From positions 124,001 to 188,000 of the forward strand of contig NZ_JNWV01000009.1 in NCBI RefSeq assembly GCF_000716535.1: a stretch of 64,000 bases of DNA, in the 5' to 3' direction. The translations under genes were made by a program, and so were the position numbers. The notes beneath the pieces are model-generated. The model was not told the origin of the DNA. It saw nothing but the letters and a program-made list of their open reading frames with translations, and made no database searches. The stretch is from Streptomyces flaveolus. GTDB lineage: Bacteria; Actinomycetota; Actinomycetes; Streptomycetales; Streptomycetaceae. Shown here piece after piece: positions 50,273-58,685 of the stretch (positions are counted from its first letter, which is position 1; each line of letters starts with the position of its first letter).

Positions 50273-52084
50273 GTGGATCGCGCCAGACGCCCCAGATCCG
50301 TCCTCGCCGCGCTCACGGCCGCACTGCTGGCCGTGCCCGGCATCACCGCGCTCTCGTCGGCCGCCCGTGCGGCCGACGCGGACGTCGCGGTCAACGGCGG
50401 CTTCGAGTCCGGCTTGACCGGCTGGACCTGCACCGCCGGTACGACCGTCACCTCGCCCGTGCACAGCGGGAGTGCGGCACTCCAGGCCACCCCGGCCGGC
50501 AGCGACAACGCCCAGTGCTCCCAGACGGTGACCGTCCAGCCGAACGCGCAGTACACCCTGTCCGGTTACGTCCGCGGCTCCTACGTCTACCTCGGCGCGA
50601 GCGGCACCGGCACCACCGACGTCTCCACCTGGACCCAGTCCGCCCCCGACTGGCAGAAGCTGAGCACCACCTTCCGCACCGGGGCGGCCACCACCAAGGT
50701 CACGATCTACACCCACGGCTGGTACGGCACCGGCGCCTACAACGCCGACGACGTCACCCTCGTCGGCCCCGGCGGCAGCGGCACCCAACAGCCGCCCGCC
50801 GCACCGACCGGCCTGAGGACCACCACCGTGACCTCGTCCTCCGTCGGCCTGTCCTGGTCCGCGGTGACCGGCGCGACCGGCTACGCGGTCTACCGCGACG
50901 GCGCCAAGGTCCAGACGGTGACCGGCACCTCGGCCACCGTGTCCGGCCTCACGGCCTCGACGGCGTACAGCTTCCAGGTCACCGCGGTGAACGACGCCGG
51001 CGAGTCCGCGAAGTCCGCCGTGGTGACCGCGACGACCAGCCCCGGCGGCGGTGGCGGCGGCTCGTCCGACCTGCCCGCCCACGCCCTCGTCGGCTACCTG
51101 CACGCCAGCTTCGCCAACGGCGCCGGTTACACCCGCCTCGCCGACGTCCCCGACAGCTGGGACGTCATCGACCTCGCCTTCGGTGAGCCCACCTCGGTCA
51201 CCTCCGGGGACATCCGCTTCAACCGCTGCCCGGTCACCGAGTGCCCGAACGTCGAGAGCGACGCCGACTTCAAGGCGGCCGTCAAGGCCAAGCAGGCCGC
51301 CGGCAAGAAGGTGCTGATCTCCATCGGCGGCCAGAACGGCCAGGTCCAGCTCACCACGACCGCGGCCCGCGACACCTTCGTCTCCTCCGTCTCGAAGATC
51401 ATCGACACCTACGGCCTCGACGGCCTGGACATCGACTTCGAGGGCCACTCGCTGTCCCTGAACGCGAACGACACGGACTTCAGGAACCCGACCACCCCCG
51501 TGATCGTGAACCTCATCTCGGCGCTGAAGACCCTGAAGGCCAAGTACGGTGCGAAGTTCGTCCTCACGATGGCCCCGGAGACCTTCTTCGTGCAGAACGG
51601 CTACCAGTACTACGGCACCGGCAAGTGGGGCGGCCAGGACCCGCGCTGCGGCGCCTACCTCCCGGTCATCCACGCCCTCCGCGACGACCTGACCCTGCTG
51701 CACGTCCAGGACTACAACTCCGGCCCGATCATGGGCCTGGACAACCAGTACCACTCCATGGGCGGCGCCGACTTCCACATCGCCATGACCGACATGCTCC
51801 TCACCGGCTTCCCGGTCGCCGGCGACCCGAACAACGTCTTCCCGCCGCTGCGCCCCGACCAGGTCGCGATCGGCATGCCGGCCTCGACCAACGCGGGCAA
51901 CGGCTACGTCTCCCCGTCCGAGGTCACCAAGACCCTGGACTGCCTGACGAAGAGGACGAACTGCGGCTCGTACGCCACCCACGGGACCTGGCCCGCGCTG
52001 CGGGGTCTGATGACGTGGTCGGTGAACTGGGACCGCTACGCGAACTGGGAGTTCCAGAAGAACTTCGACGCGTACTTCGGCTGA
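50273..52084 (+). CDS. Secreted GH18 chitinase with N-terminal carbohydrate-binding and FnIII domains
   Basis: Protein of 603 residues. GTG 50273 follows GGAGG. Order: signal peptide ending ARAAD; a CBM-like beta domain (residues about 40-165, NGGFESGLTGWTC with TYTLSGYV-type AQYTLSGYVRGSY). Then an FnIII domain (about 180-260, PAAPTGLRTTTVTSSSVGLS), a Gly-rich linker, and the GH18 barrel from about 270 (VGYLHASFANGAGYTRLADV). The catalytic DxxDxDxE is in GLDGLDIDFEGHS. The protein likely degrades chitin outside the cell. It is expected to be DasR-controlled through the operator upstream. Its 3' end overlaps the PAP2 gene on the other strand. Confidence 0.95.
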   Translation: MDRARRPRSVLAALTAALLAVPGITALSSAARAADADVAVNGGFESGLTGWTCTAGTTVTSPVHSGSAALQATPAGSDNAQCSQTVTVQPNAQYTLSGYVRGSYVYLGASGTGTTDVSTWTQSAPDWQKLSTTFRTGAATTKVTIYTHGWYGTGAYNADDVTLVGPGGSGTQQPPAAPTGLRTTTVTSSSVGLSWSAVTGATGYAVYRDGAKVQTVTGTSATVSGLTASTAYSFQVTAVNDAGESAKSAVVTATTSPGGGGGGSSDLPAHALVGYLHASFANGAGYTRLADVPDSWDVIDLAFGEPTSVTSGDIRFNRCPVTECPNVESDADFKAAVKAKQAAGKKVLISIGGQNGQVQLTTTAARDTFVSSVSKIIDTYGLDGLDIDFEGHSLSLNANDTDFRNPTTPVIVNLISALKTLKAKYGAKFVLTMAPETFFVQNGYQYYGTGKWGGQDPRCGAYLPVIHALRDDLTLLHVQDYNSGPIMGLDNQYHSMGGADFHIAMTDMLLTGFPVAGDPNNVFPPLRPDQVAIGMPASTNAGNGYVSPSEVTKTLDCLTKRTNCGSYATHGTWPALRGLMTWSVNWDRYANWEFQKNFDAYFG

Positions 52085-52661
52085 CCACGAGGGACAGGGC
52101 GGCCAGCAGCACCGTGCTCAGGCACCAGCTCGCCACCACGTCCAGCGGCCAGTGCCAGCCGTGGCGGACCAGCCCGTACGACACCCCGAGGACGAGGGCC
52201 GCGCACCCCGCGACCAGGACGCGCCGGGCGGCGGGGGAGCGGAGCCAGGGGAGGAGGAGCAGGGTCGCCGAACCGTACGCGACCGCGGCCGTCGCCGTGT
52301 GACCGGACGGGAAGTAGCCGGTCCCCGGGGGCACCACCGGTGTCCCCGGCCGGGCCGTCCACTCCTTCAGCGGTACGACGACCGCCGGGACCAGCGCCAT
52401 CAGCACCGCCGCGGCGAGCGGCGGCAGCCACCACCGCCCGGCCCCGGCGGCCCGGCCCCGCCAGGCCACGTACCCGAGGGCCACGGCGAGCACGGGCAGG
52501 GCGACCTGGACGTTGCCGAGGTCGGAGAGCAACTGGGAGAACCGGTCCGGATGGACGAGGGCCCGGCTGACGTCCGCGTCCAGCCGGAGCAGCGGCCCGT
52601 CGGCGACGACCTGCCAGGTGACGAGGGCGAAGACGACCGCCGGGAGGACCAGGAGCACCAT
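51924..52661 (-). CDS. PAP2-superfamily membrane phosphatase
   Basis: About 245 residues from ATG 52661. Six hydrophobic segments with the three acid-phosphatase motifs: KEWTARPGTP, then FPSGHTATAAVAYG, then GLVRHGWHWPLDVVASW with the last His and Asp. The family dephosphorylates lipid phosphates such as undecaprenyl diphosphate or phosphatidate. The fold probably ends about LAALSLVVSRS. The frame runs on 50 or so Ser/Arg-rich residues into antisense chitinase DNA because no earlier stop exists. This gives a 161-nt tail-to-tail overlap. Confidence 0.85.
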   Translation of the reverse strand: MVLLVLPAVVFALVTWQVVADGPLLRLDADVSRALVHPDRFSQLLSDLGNVQVALPVLAVALGYVAWRGRAAGAGRWWLPPLAAAVLMALVPAVVVPLKEWTARPGTPVVPPGTGYFPSGHTATAAVAYGSATLLLLPWLRSPAARRVLVAGCAALVLGVSYGLVRHGWHWPLDVVASWCLSTVLLAALSLVVSRSTRRSSSGTPSSRSGPSSPTTSSDPAARARSRGWRTSRSSSSSSGSPGSW

Positions 52662-53050
52662 GGGCCCCAGCTTGGCAGACCGCCGCGGGGAAGGAGGTCG
52701 GCCGCCCCGGAACAGGGGGGGTGGTTCCGAGGCGGCCGTCCGGATCGGAACGTCGCACGCCCCGGGGGGTTTGGGGCGGCGACCGTCCGATCGGTGAGGA
52801 GATCCCGGAGCCGTCAGGCGCCGGATGTGTGCGCGAGGGCACGACCAGGTCGAAGCTGGGGAGGCCCCGGCCCGGTATCCGCCCGCAGTCCCCTGTGGGC
52901 GGGTGTATCTCTCATCTGAGGAGAACCTACGGCAGGCGGCGGCCCTTGGGCAGGCGGAATCCCCTCCCGCCATCCACCCCGCACACCTTCTTCACACGGC
53001 CTGCCGCAGGCGCCTTCAGAGGTGCGGACCCACCGCTCAGATGCGCGGGC
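52662..53050. other. Intergenic region between PAP2 and gabT genes
   Basis: No gene is supported in this 389-nt stretch; an 84-residue frame at 52825-53079 lacks a ribosome binding site and similarity. A hairpin-forming CCGCCCGCAGTCCCCTGTGG run near 52880-52905 (one mismatch) and a small GCCTGCCGCAGGC palindrome near 52999-53011 may end gabT transcription. Confidence 0.5.
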
Positions 53051-54385
53051 TCAGATGCGTGCGAACGCCTGCTCGATGATGTCGAGACCCTCGTTCAGCA
53101 GGTCCTCGCCGATGACCAGCGGCGGCAGGAAGCGGAGCACGTTGCCGTAGGTGCCGCAGGTCAGGACCAGCAGGCCCTCGGCGTGGCAGGCCTTGGCGAG
53201 CGCGGCGGTGGCCTCCGGGTTCGGCTCCTTGGTGGCGCGGTCCTTGACCAGCTCGATCGCGATCATGGCACCGCGTCCGCGCACGTCACCGATGATGTCG
53301 AACTTCTCGGCCATGGCGGTGAGGCGACCCTTCATGATCTCCTCGATGCGCTTGGCCTTGCCGTTGAGGTCCAGCTCCTTCATCGTCTCGATGGCGCCGA
53401 GCGCACCGGCGCACGCGACCGGGTTACCGCCGTACGTACCACCGAGCCCACCGGCGTGCGCGGCGTCCATGATCTCCGCGCGCCCGGTCACGGCGGCGAG
53501 CGGAAGACCGCCGGCGATGCCCTTGGCGGTGGTGATCAGGTCCGGGACGATGCCCTCGTCCTCGCACGCGAACCACTGCCCGGTCCGGCAGAAGCCGGAC
53601 TGGATCTCGTCGGCGACGAAGACGATCCCGTTGTCGGCGGCGAACTGGCGGATCGCCGGCAGGAAGCCCTTGGCGGGCTCGATGAAGCCGCCCTCGCCGA
53701 GGACCGGCTCGATGATGATCGCGGCGACGTTGTCCGGGCCGACCTGCTTGGTGATCTGGTCGATGGCCTGCGCGGCGGCCTCCGGGCCGGCGTTCTCCGG
53801 ACCGGTCGGCCAGCGGTACGCGTACGCGACCGGCACGCGGTACACCTCGGGCGCGAACGGGCCGAACCCGTGCTTGTACGGCATGTTCTTCGCCGTCAGG
53901 GCCATGGTGAGGTTGGTCCGCCCGTGGTAACCGTGGTCGAACACCACCACGGCCTGCCGCTTGGTGTAGGCACGCGCGATCTTGACGGCGTTCTCGACGG
54001 CCTCGGCGCCCGAGTTGAACAGCGCGGACTTCTTGGCGTGGTCACCCGGGGTCAGCTCGGCGAGCGCCTCCGCGACCTCCACGTAGCCCTCGTACGGGGT
54101 GACCATGAAACAGGTGTGGGTGAAGTCGGCGAGCTGGGCGCTCGCGCGCCGCACCACGGCCTCGGCGGAGGCGCCCACGCTCGTCACGGCGATACCGGAG
54201 CCGAAGTCGATCAGCCGGTTGCCGTCGACGTCCTCGATGATGCCGCCGCCCGCGCGCGCGGTGAACACCGGCAGCACGGAGCCCACGCCCTGGGCGACCG
54301 CGGCGGTACGGCGGGCCTGCAGCTCCTGCGACTTCGGGCCGGGGATGGCGGTGACGACGCGGCGCTCCTGCGGAAGTGCGGTCAT
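53051..54385 (-). CDS. gabT: 4-aminobutyrate--2-oxoglutarate transaminase
   Basis: Protein of 444 residues from ATG 54385 (GGGAGCCCCC upstream). Class III PLP features: ALFNSGAEAVENAVKIARAY, VVVFDHGYHGRTNLTMALTA, VFVADEIQSGFCRTGQWFAC with the Asp for PLP nitrogen, and Schiff-base Lys in ITTAKGIAGGLPLAAV. GGTYGGNPVACAGALGAIE is typical of GabT. It makes succinate semialdehyde from GABA, which the ALDH at 58686 could oxidise. Separated from the ALDH by an ATPase gene and a PucR regulator gene. Confidence 0.95.
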   Translation of the reverse strand: MTALPQERRVVTAIPGPKSQELQARRTAAVAQGVGSVLPVFTARAGGGIIEDVDGNRLIDFGSGIAVTSVGASAEAVVRRASAQLADFTHTCFMVTPYEGYVEVAEALAELTPGDHAKKSALFNSGAEAVENAVKIARAYTKRQAVVVFDHGYHGRTNLTMALTAKNMPYKHGFGPFAPEVYRVPVAYAYRWPTGPENAGPEAAAQAIDQITKQVGPDNVAAIIIEPVLGEGGFIEPAKGFLPAIRQFAADNGIVFVADEIQSGFCRTGQWFACEDEGIVPDLITTAKGIAGGLPLAAVTGRAEIMDAAHAGGLGGTYGGNPVACAGALGAIETMKELDLNGKAKRIEEIMKGRLTAMAEKFDIIGDVRGRGAMIAIELVKDRATKEPNPEATAALAKACHAEGLLVLTCGTYGNVLRFLPPLVIGEDLLNEGLDIIEQAFARI

Positions 54386-54612
54386 GGGGGCTCCCTGATG
54401 ATCTTGCGTACCGGGCGGTCCCGGGCGGTTCCGGGCGGTGCGTTTTCGGACGCATACCTTCTTTTCTCGCAGGTTAAGACCGGTTCCGAGGGGTGGGCAT
54501 GCTCCATGTGGGCGTTGTCGGCGGCGCCCGTTGTCCGCCGTGGACATAGCCCGGCCGGGCGGGTACGGCTCCTTACGGCCGCGTAAGCGGTGAACTCCCC
54601 TTGCCGGGGCGT

Positions 54613-54618
54613 TAGATT
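54613..54618 (+). promoter_or_regulatory. Candidate -10 element TAGATT
   Basis: TAGATT ends 9 nt before an ATG at 54628 and 45 nt before the ATG at 54664 preferred for the ATPase. Depending on the start used the mRNA would be leaderless or have a short leader. Confidence 0.4.
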
Positions 54619-54663
54619 GACTCGCTGATGACGGACGGAACGGCTGGTCAGGGGGCAAGGTCG

Positions 54664-56811
54664 ATGGACAGCGACGCGACGCGCGACACACGCGGCACGC
54701 ACGCGAACCCGCTACCGCGGCCTATGGCGGCGCCGGAGGGGTCGGGGGTACCGCCCATGCCACCCGGGGTGCCGCCGGCGCCCATGGTGCCGCCCGGCGC
54801 CCCACCGAAACCGGACGGCTCCGTCTTCCTCGCCTGGCTGCGGACCCCCCGCCCGGAGGCACCGCCGGGCGTGTGGCGCTTCGGGCACCGGCCCCGGCCC
54901 GAGCAGGAGCCCGAGCAGATCCCGTCCCGGCAGCTGCTCAGCGGCGCACTGATCGCCTTCCTCGTGGGCTGGCTCGTGTGGTCCCTGCTGTGGAACGGCT
55001 ACCTCGGCGCCTGGTGGGTGCTGCCGCTGGAGTTGTTCACCCCCGACTCCTGGCGCCAGGGCAACGATGCCGTCGGCAACGCCATCCTCTGGTACTCGTA
55101 CTACACCGTCATCGCCCTCGCCATCCTGTTCGTCGTCGGCCGCCTGGGCCGCTGGGGCGAGGTCTGGCGCCGCTACGGGCCGCGCGCCTGGCGTCCCGCC
55201 GCGCCTGCGGCCGAGCACCAGCCCACCCCCGAACAAGACCCCGCCGAATGGCCGCAGCTGCGGCAGGCCGGGGCGCATGAGGCTGCCGAGCGGCTTGCCG
55301 GTGAGGCGAAGGCCGGGCTCATGCGGGATGTGGATCACGCGCGGATCGGCAGGGCCTGGCAGGGTGTGCGGTCCGGCCGGCACAGCCTGGCCACCTTCAC
55401 CGGCGCCGTACTGAAGGACGGCGCCGCCGCCTGCCTGCACCCCTCCGGGGAGCGCGACCTGCCGGCCCGGCACGCCCGCCACGACCTGCTCACCGGACAG
55501 GTCCGGCTCGGCACCACCGCCGACGACCCCCGCAACCCCTACCACTACCGTGGCGCCGGCCTCGCCCTCGGCCCCGACCTGCTCGGCACCTCCCTGCTCG
55601 CCGTCGGCCCGGCCGGCTCCGGCAAGACCGGCGCCGTGGTGCGGCCGCTCGCCGAGTCCCTGTGCCTGCACGCCCTGGCCGGCCGCGCGTCGGTCGTGGT
55701 GGTCGGCGCGGCGGGCGCCGGGCTCGGCCCGGCCGAGGCCTACGACGTCGTCGTCCGCGTCGGCCACCCCGAATCCGTGTACGACCTGGATCTCTACGGC
55801 GGCACCACCGACCCCGACGAGGCCGCCGCCATACTCGCCGAGGCCCTCGTCGGCGACCTCGCGGACCCGCACCCCGGCAGCGACAGCCGCCGCTCCACGA
55901 CCGTCCTCGCCCAGCTGCTCGGCCCGTTCCGCGCCGTCCACGACCGCTTCCCCTCCGTTCCGGAGCTGCGGCAGCTGCTCGACGGCGCCCCCGGCCCGCT
56001 GGCCGCCCTGCGCAAGGGCCTGACCGACACCGGGCACGCGTCCCTGCTCAGGGAACTCGACGCCCGGGAGCGGCAGATGGCCCACCCGGGTGACGTCGGC
56101 ACGGTCCTCGCCGACCGCATCGCCCTGCTCGACCGGCCCGCGTTCGCCGCCTTCTTCGACACCTCCGGACAGAGCCGGCCGTTCTCCCTGAAGGCTCTCG
56201 ACCACCCGGTCCGCGTCCGCATCGACCTGCCCCAGCGTGGCCACGCCGACGCCTCCCGGATCCTGGCCCGGCTGGTGCTCGCCCAGTTCACGGCCTCCGT
56301 GACGGTGCGGGAGGACCGGTCCCTCTTCGCCTGCCTGCTGCTCGACGACGCCTCCGGGGTCGTCACCCCGGAGGCCGTACGCGGCATCCAGCGGCTGCGC
56401 AGCGCCAACGCCGGCACGGTGCTGACGCTGCGCACCCTGGACGACGTACCCCGGCCGCTGCGCGGCCCGCTGCTGGGCGCCACGGGCTGCCGGATGGCGC
56501 TGTCCGGGCTCACCCCCTGGGACGGGCAGGACTTCGCCGAGGTCTGGGGCAAGGAGTGGACCGAGACGAGGGACGTCACCGACCGGCAGATCATCGCCGA
56601 GACCCCGGCCGGCAAGGCCGTGCACATGCTGCGCCGGGTGATCACCGGGCAGGCGCCCACCGCCCGTGCCGTCACCGTGCGCCAGGTCGAGCGGGAGCGG
56701 TGGTCGGCTTCCGAGTTGGCTCATGGGGTGCCGCCGGGGCATGCCGTGCTGTCGTTGACCACCGTGGAGGGCGAGCACGCGCCGCCGTTGCTGGTGGATC
56801 TGCGGGGGTGA
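54664..56811 (+). CDS. Membrane-anchored VirD4/TraG-like ATPase, uncharacterised
   Basis: About 715 residues from ATG 54664 (AAGG at 5 nt; ATG 54628 is an alternative). A Pro-rich N-terminus leads to two membrane helices (LLSGALIAFLVGWLVWSLLW and YSYYTVIALAILFVVGRL). A cytosolic domain follows with Walker A GPAGSGKTGAVVRPL near residue 315 and Walker B LFACLLLDDAS near residue 555. It has a LRTLDDVPRPL segment near residue 595, like a sensor. The plan resembles conjugative coupling proteins, yet no relaxase or transfer gene is near and the gene sits in conserved chromosome. Function unknown. Confidence 0.78.
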   Translation: MDSDATRDTRGTHANPLPRPMAAPEGSGVPPMPPGVPPAPMVPPGAPPKPDGSVFLAWLRTPRPEAPPGVWRFGHRPRPEQEPEQIPSRQLLSGALIAFLVGWLVWSLLWNGYLGAWWVLPLELFTPDSWRQGNDAVGNAILWYSYYTVIALAILFVVGRLGRWGEVWRRYGPRAWRPAAPAAEHQPTPEQDPAEWPQLRQAGAHEAAERLAGEAKAGLMRDVDHARIGRAWQGVRSGRHSLATFTGAVLKDGAAACLHPSGERDLPARHARHDLLTGQVRLGTTADDPRNPYHYRGAGLALGPDLLGTSLLAVGPAGSGKTGAVVRPLAESLCLHALAGRASVVVVGAAGAGLGPAEAYDVVVRVGHPESVYDLDLYGGTTDPDEAAAILAEALVGDLADPHPGSDSRRSTTVLAQLLGPFRAVHDRFPSVPELRQLLDGAPGPLAALRKGLTDTGHASLLRELDARERQMAHPGDVGTVLADRIALLDRPAFAAFFDTSGQSRPFSLKALDHPVRVRIDLPQRGHADASRILARLVLAQFTASVTVREDRSLFACLLLDDASGVVTPEAVRGIQRLRSANAGTVLTLRTLDDVPRPLRGPLLGATGCRMALSGLTPWDGQDFAEVWGKEWTETRDVTDRQIIAETPAGKAVHMLRRVITGQAPTARAVTVRQVERERWSASELAHGVPPGHAVLSLTTVEGEHAPPLLVDLRG

Positions 56812-56918
56812 GGAGCCAGCACGGGATCGTACGGTGAGGCAGAATCGGGGTGGGCCGTTCATACACGGCGGCCAAAAGATCACCGTGATCGACGGATCTC
56901 CCTCACCGTGAAGGCCCC

Positions 56919-58496
56919 ATGCCCCCGACTCTCGCCTCGCTCGTCCACCACTCCGCGCTCAAGCTGACCGTGCGCGCGGGTGAGGACCGCCTGGACGTGC
57001 CCGTCCGCTGGGCGCACGTCAGCGAGCTGGCCGACCCCGTCCCCTACATGGAGGGCGGCGAGCTGCTGCTGATCACCGCGCTCAAGCTGGACGCGGAGGA
57101 TCCGGAGGCCATGCAGCGGTACGTGCGGCGGCTCGTCGGCGCGGGGGTGGTCGGGCTGGGGTTCGCCGTCGGGGTCAACTACGAGGAGATACCCGACGCC
57201 CTCGTCGACGCCTGCGCGGAGGCGGGGCTGCCGCTGCTGGAGGTGCCCCGCCGCACCCCCTTCCTCGCCATCAGCAAGGCCGTGTCCGCCGCCATCGCCG
57301 CCGACCAGTACCGGGCGGTCACGGCAGGCTTCGCCGCCCAGCGCGAGCTGACCAAGCAGGCGCTGAACACCGGCCCGGAGGGGGTGCTCAGCGCGCTCGC
57401 CGCCCAGGTCGACGGCTGGGCGGCGCTGTACGACGCCTCGGGTGCCGTCGTCGCCGCCGCGCCGGAGTGGGCCGGCCGCCGCGCCGCCCGGATCACCGCC
57501 GAGGTCGAACGGCTGCGGGAGCGGCCCGCGCCCGCGTCCTCCGTCGTCGGCGGGCCCGAGCACGATGACCGGGTGGAGCTGCACAGCCTCGGCACCGGCC
57601 GCCGCCCGCGCGCCGCGCTCGCCGTGGGGACGGCCGCCGCGCTCGGCACCGCCGAACGGTACGCCGTCCACTCCGCCATCGCCCTGCTCACCCTCACCAC
57701 CGAACGCTCCCGCTCCCTGCACGCGGCCGAGCAGCGCGTCGGTGCGGCGGTGCTGCGCATGCTCCTCGCGGGCGAGCCCGACCACGCCCGGGCCGTCGCC
57801 GGGGACCTGTACGGCGAGCTGCTGGACGCCCCGTTCCGGATGATCGTCGCCGAGTCCGGGACCGGCCCGGCGGGCGAACCGCTCGGCGAACTCGCGGAGA
57901 CCGTGGAGAGCGCGGCGGCGCGGGCCGGGGAGGCCGTGCTGGTCGTGCCCGAGGGGGAGCGGCTGGTGGTGCTGGCCGCCGACGGGGGCGCGGCGGTGAC
58001 CGCCTGTGTCGATCACGCGGCGGCCCGGGAGGCCGACCGGGCGGCGCCCGAGCAGGGACGGGCGGAGGAGGACGCACTGGTCGTCGGGTTGTCGGCGCCC
58101 GCCGGGCCGATCGCGGCGGCAGCGGCGTACAAGCAGGCCGAGCAGGCGCTGTCGGTGGCGCGCCGGCGGGGCCGGGTGTTCGTGGAGCACGAGCAACTGG
58201 CCGCCGGGTCGGTCCTCCCGCTGCTGGCCGACGACGCGGTGAAGGCGTTCGCCGACGGGCTGCTGCGGGCGTTGCACGAGCACGACGCGACCGGCCGGGG
58301 GGACCTGGTCGCCTCGCTGCGGGCGTGGTTGTCGCGGCACGGGCAGTGGGACGCGGCGGCGGCCGACCTGGGGGTGCACCGGCACACCCTGCGGTACCGG
58401 ATGCGGAGGGTCGAGGAGATCCTGGGTCGCAGCCTGGACGACCCGGACGTGCGGATGGAGCTGTGGCTGGCGCTGAAGGCGACGTCCACGGAGTAG
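56919..58496 (+). CDS. PucR-family transcriptional regulator
   Basis: Protein of 525 residues. The N-terminal PucR purine-catabolism-type domain has RWAHVSELADPVPYMEGGEL and LLITALKLD. A central GGDEF-like/CdaR region follows. The C-terminal HTH_30 is in WLSRHGQWDAAAADLGVHRH with TLRYRMRRVEEILGRSLDDP. It lies directly upstream of and parallel to the succinate-semialdehyde-type ALDH and near gabT. It probably senses GABA or a related amine and controls those genes (context inference). The 190-nt gap before the ALDH would contain its site. Confidence 0.92.
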   Translation: MPPTLASLVHHSALKLTVRAGEDRLDVPVRWAHVSELADPVPYMEGGELLLITALKLDAEDPEAMQRYVRRLVGAGVVGLGFAVGVNYEEIPDALVDACAEAGLPLLEVPRRTPFLAISKAVSAAIAADQYRAVTAGFAAQRELTKQALNTGPEGVLSALAAQVDGWAALYDASGAVVAAAPEWAGRRAARITAEVERLRERPAPASSVVGGPEHDDRVELHSLGTGRRPRAALAVGTAAALGTAERYAVHSAIALLTLTTERSRSLHAAEQRVGAAVLRMLLAGEPDHARAVAGDLYGELLDAPFRMIVAESGTGPAGEPLGELAETVESAAARAGEAVLVVPEGERLVVLAADGGAAVTACVDHAAAREADRAAPEQGRAEEDALVVGLSAPAGPIAAAAAYKQAEQALSVARRRGRVFVEHEQLAAGSVLPLLADDAVKAFADGLLRALHEHDATGRGDLVASLRAWLSRHGQWDAAAADLGVHRHTLRYRMRRVEEILGRSLDDPDVRMELWLALKATSTE

Positions 58497-58685
58497 GGCG
58501 TTCACGCGGCAGAGCATGGACAGGTGCGTTCACGCAGTGGTGCGGAGCGCCGAGTAGTCCAATCAGTAGTGCCTGGTCCGTCCACTGCTACGACTCGGAC
58601 AAACGCCCCCGGGCCGCCCCCGCCCTACCGTGGACCACGCAAGCCAAGCGACACACCTCCAACGCGGAAGGGCCGGGACTCGTAC

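Noticed and set aside
52825..53079. 84-residue frame between PAP2 and gabT genes
   Set aside because: No ribosome binding site, no recognised domain and overlap with the gabT end.
54664..56811. Evidence for an integrated conjugative element
   Set aside because: The TraG-like ATPase stands alone, with no integrase, relaxase, replication gene or flanking repeats found.
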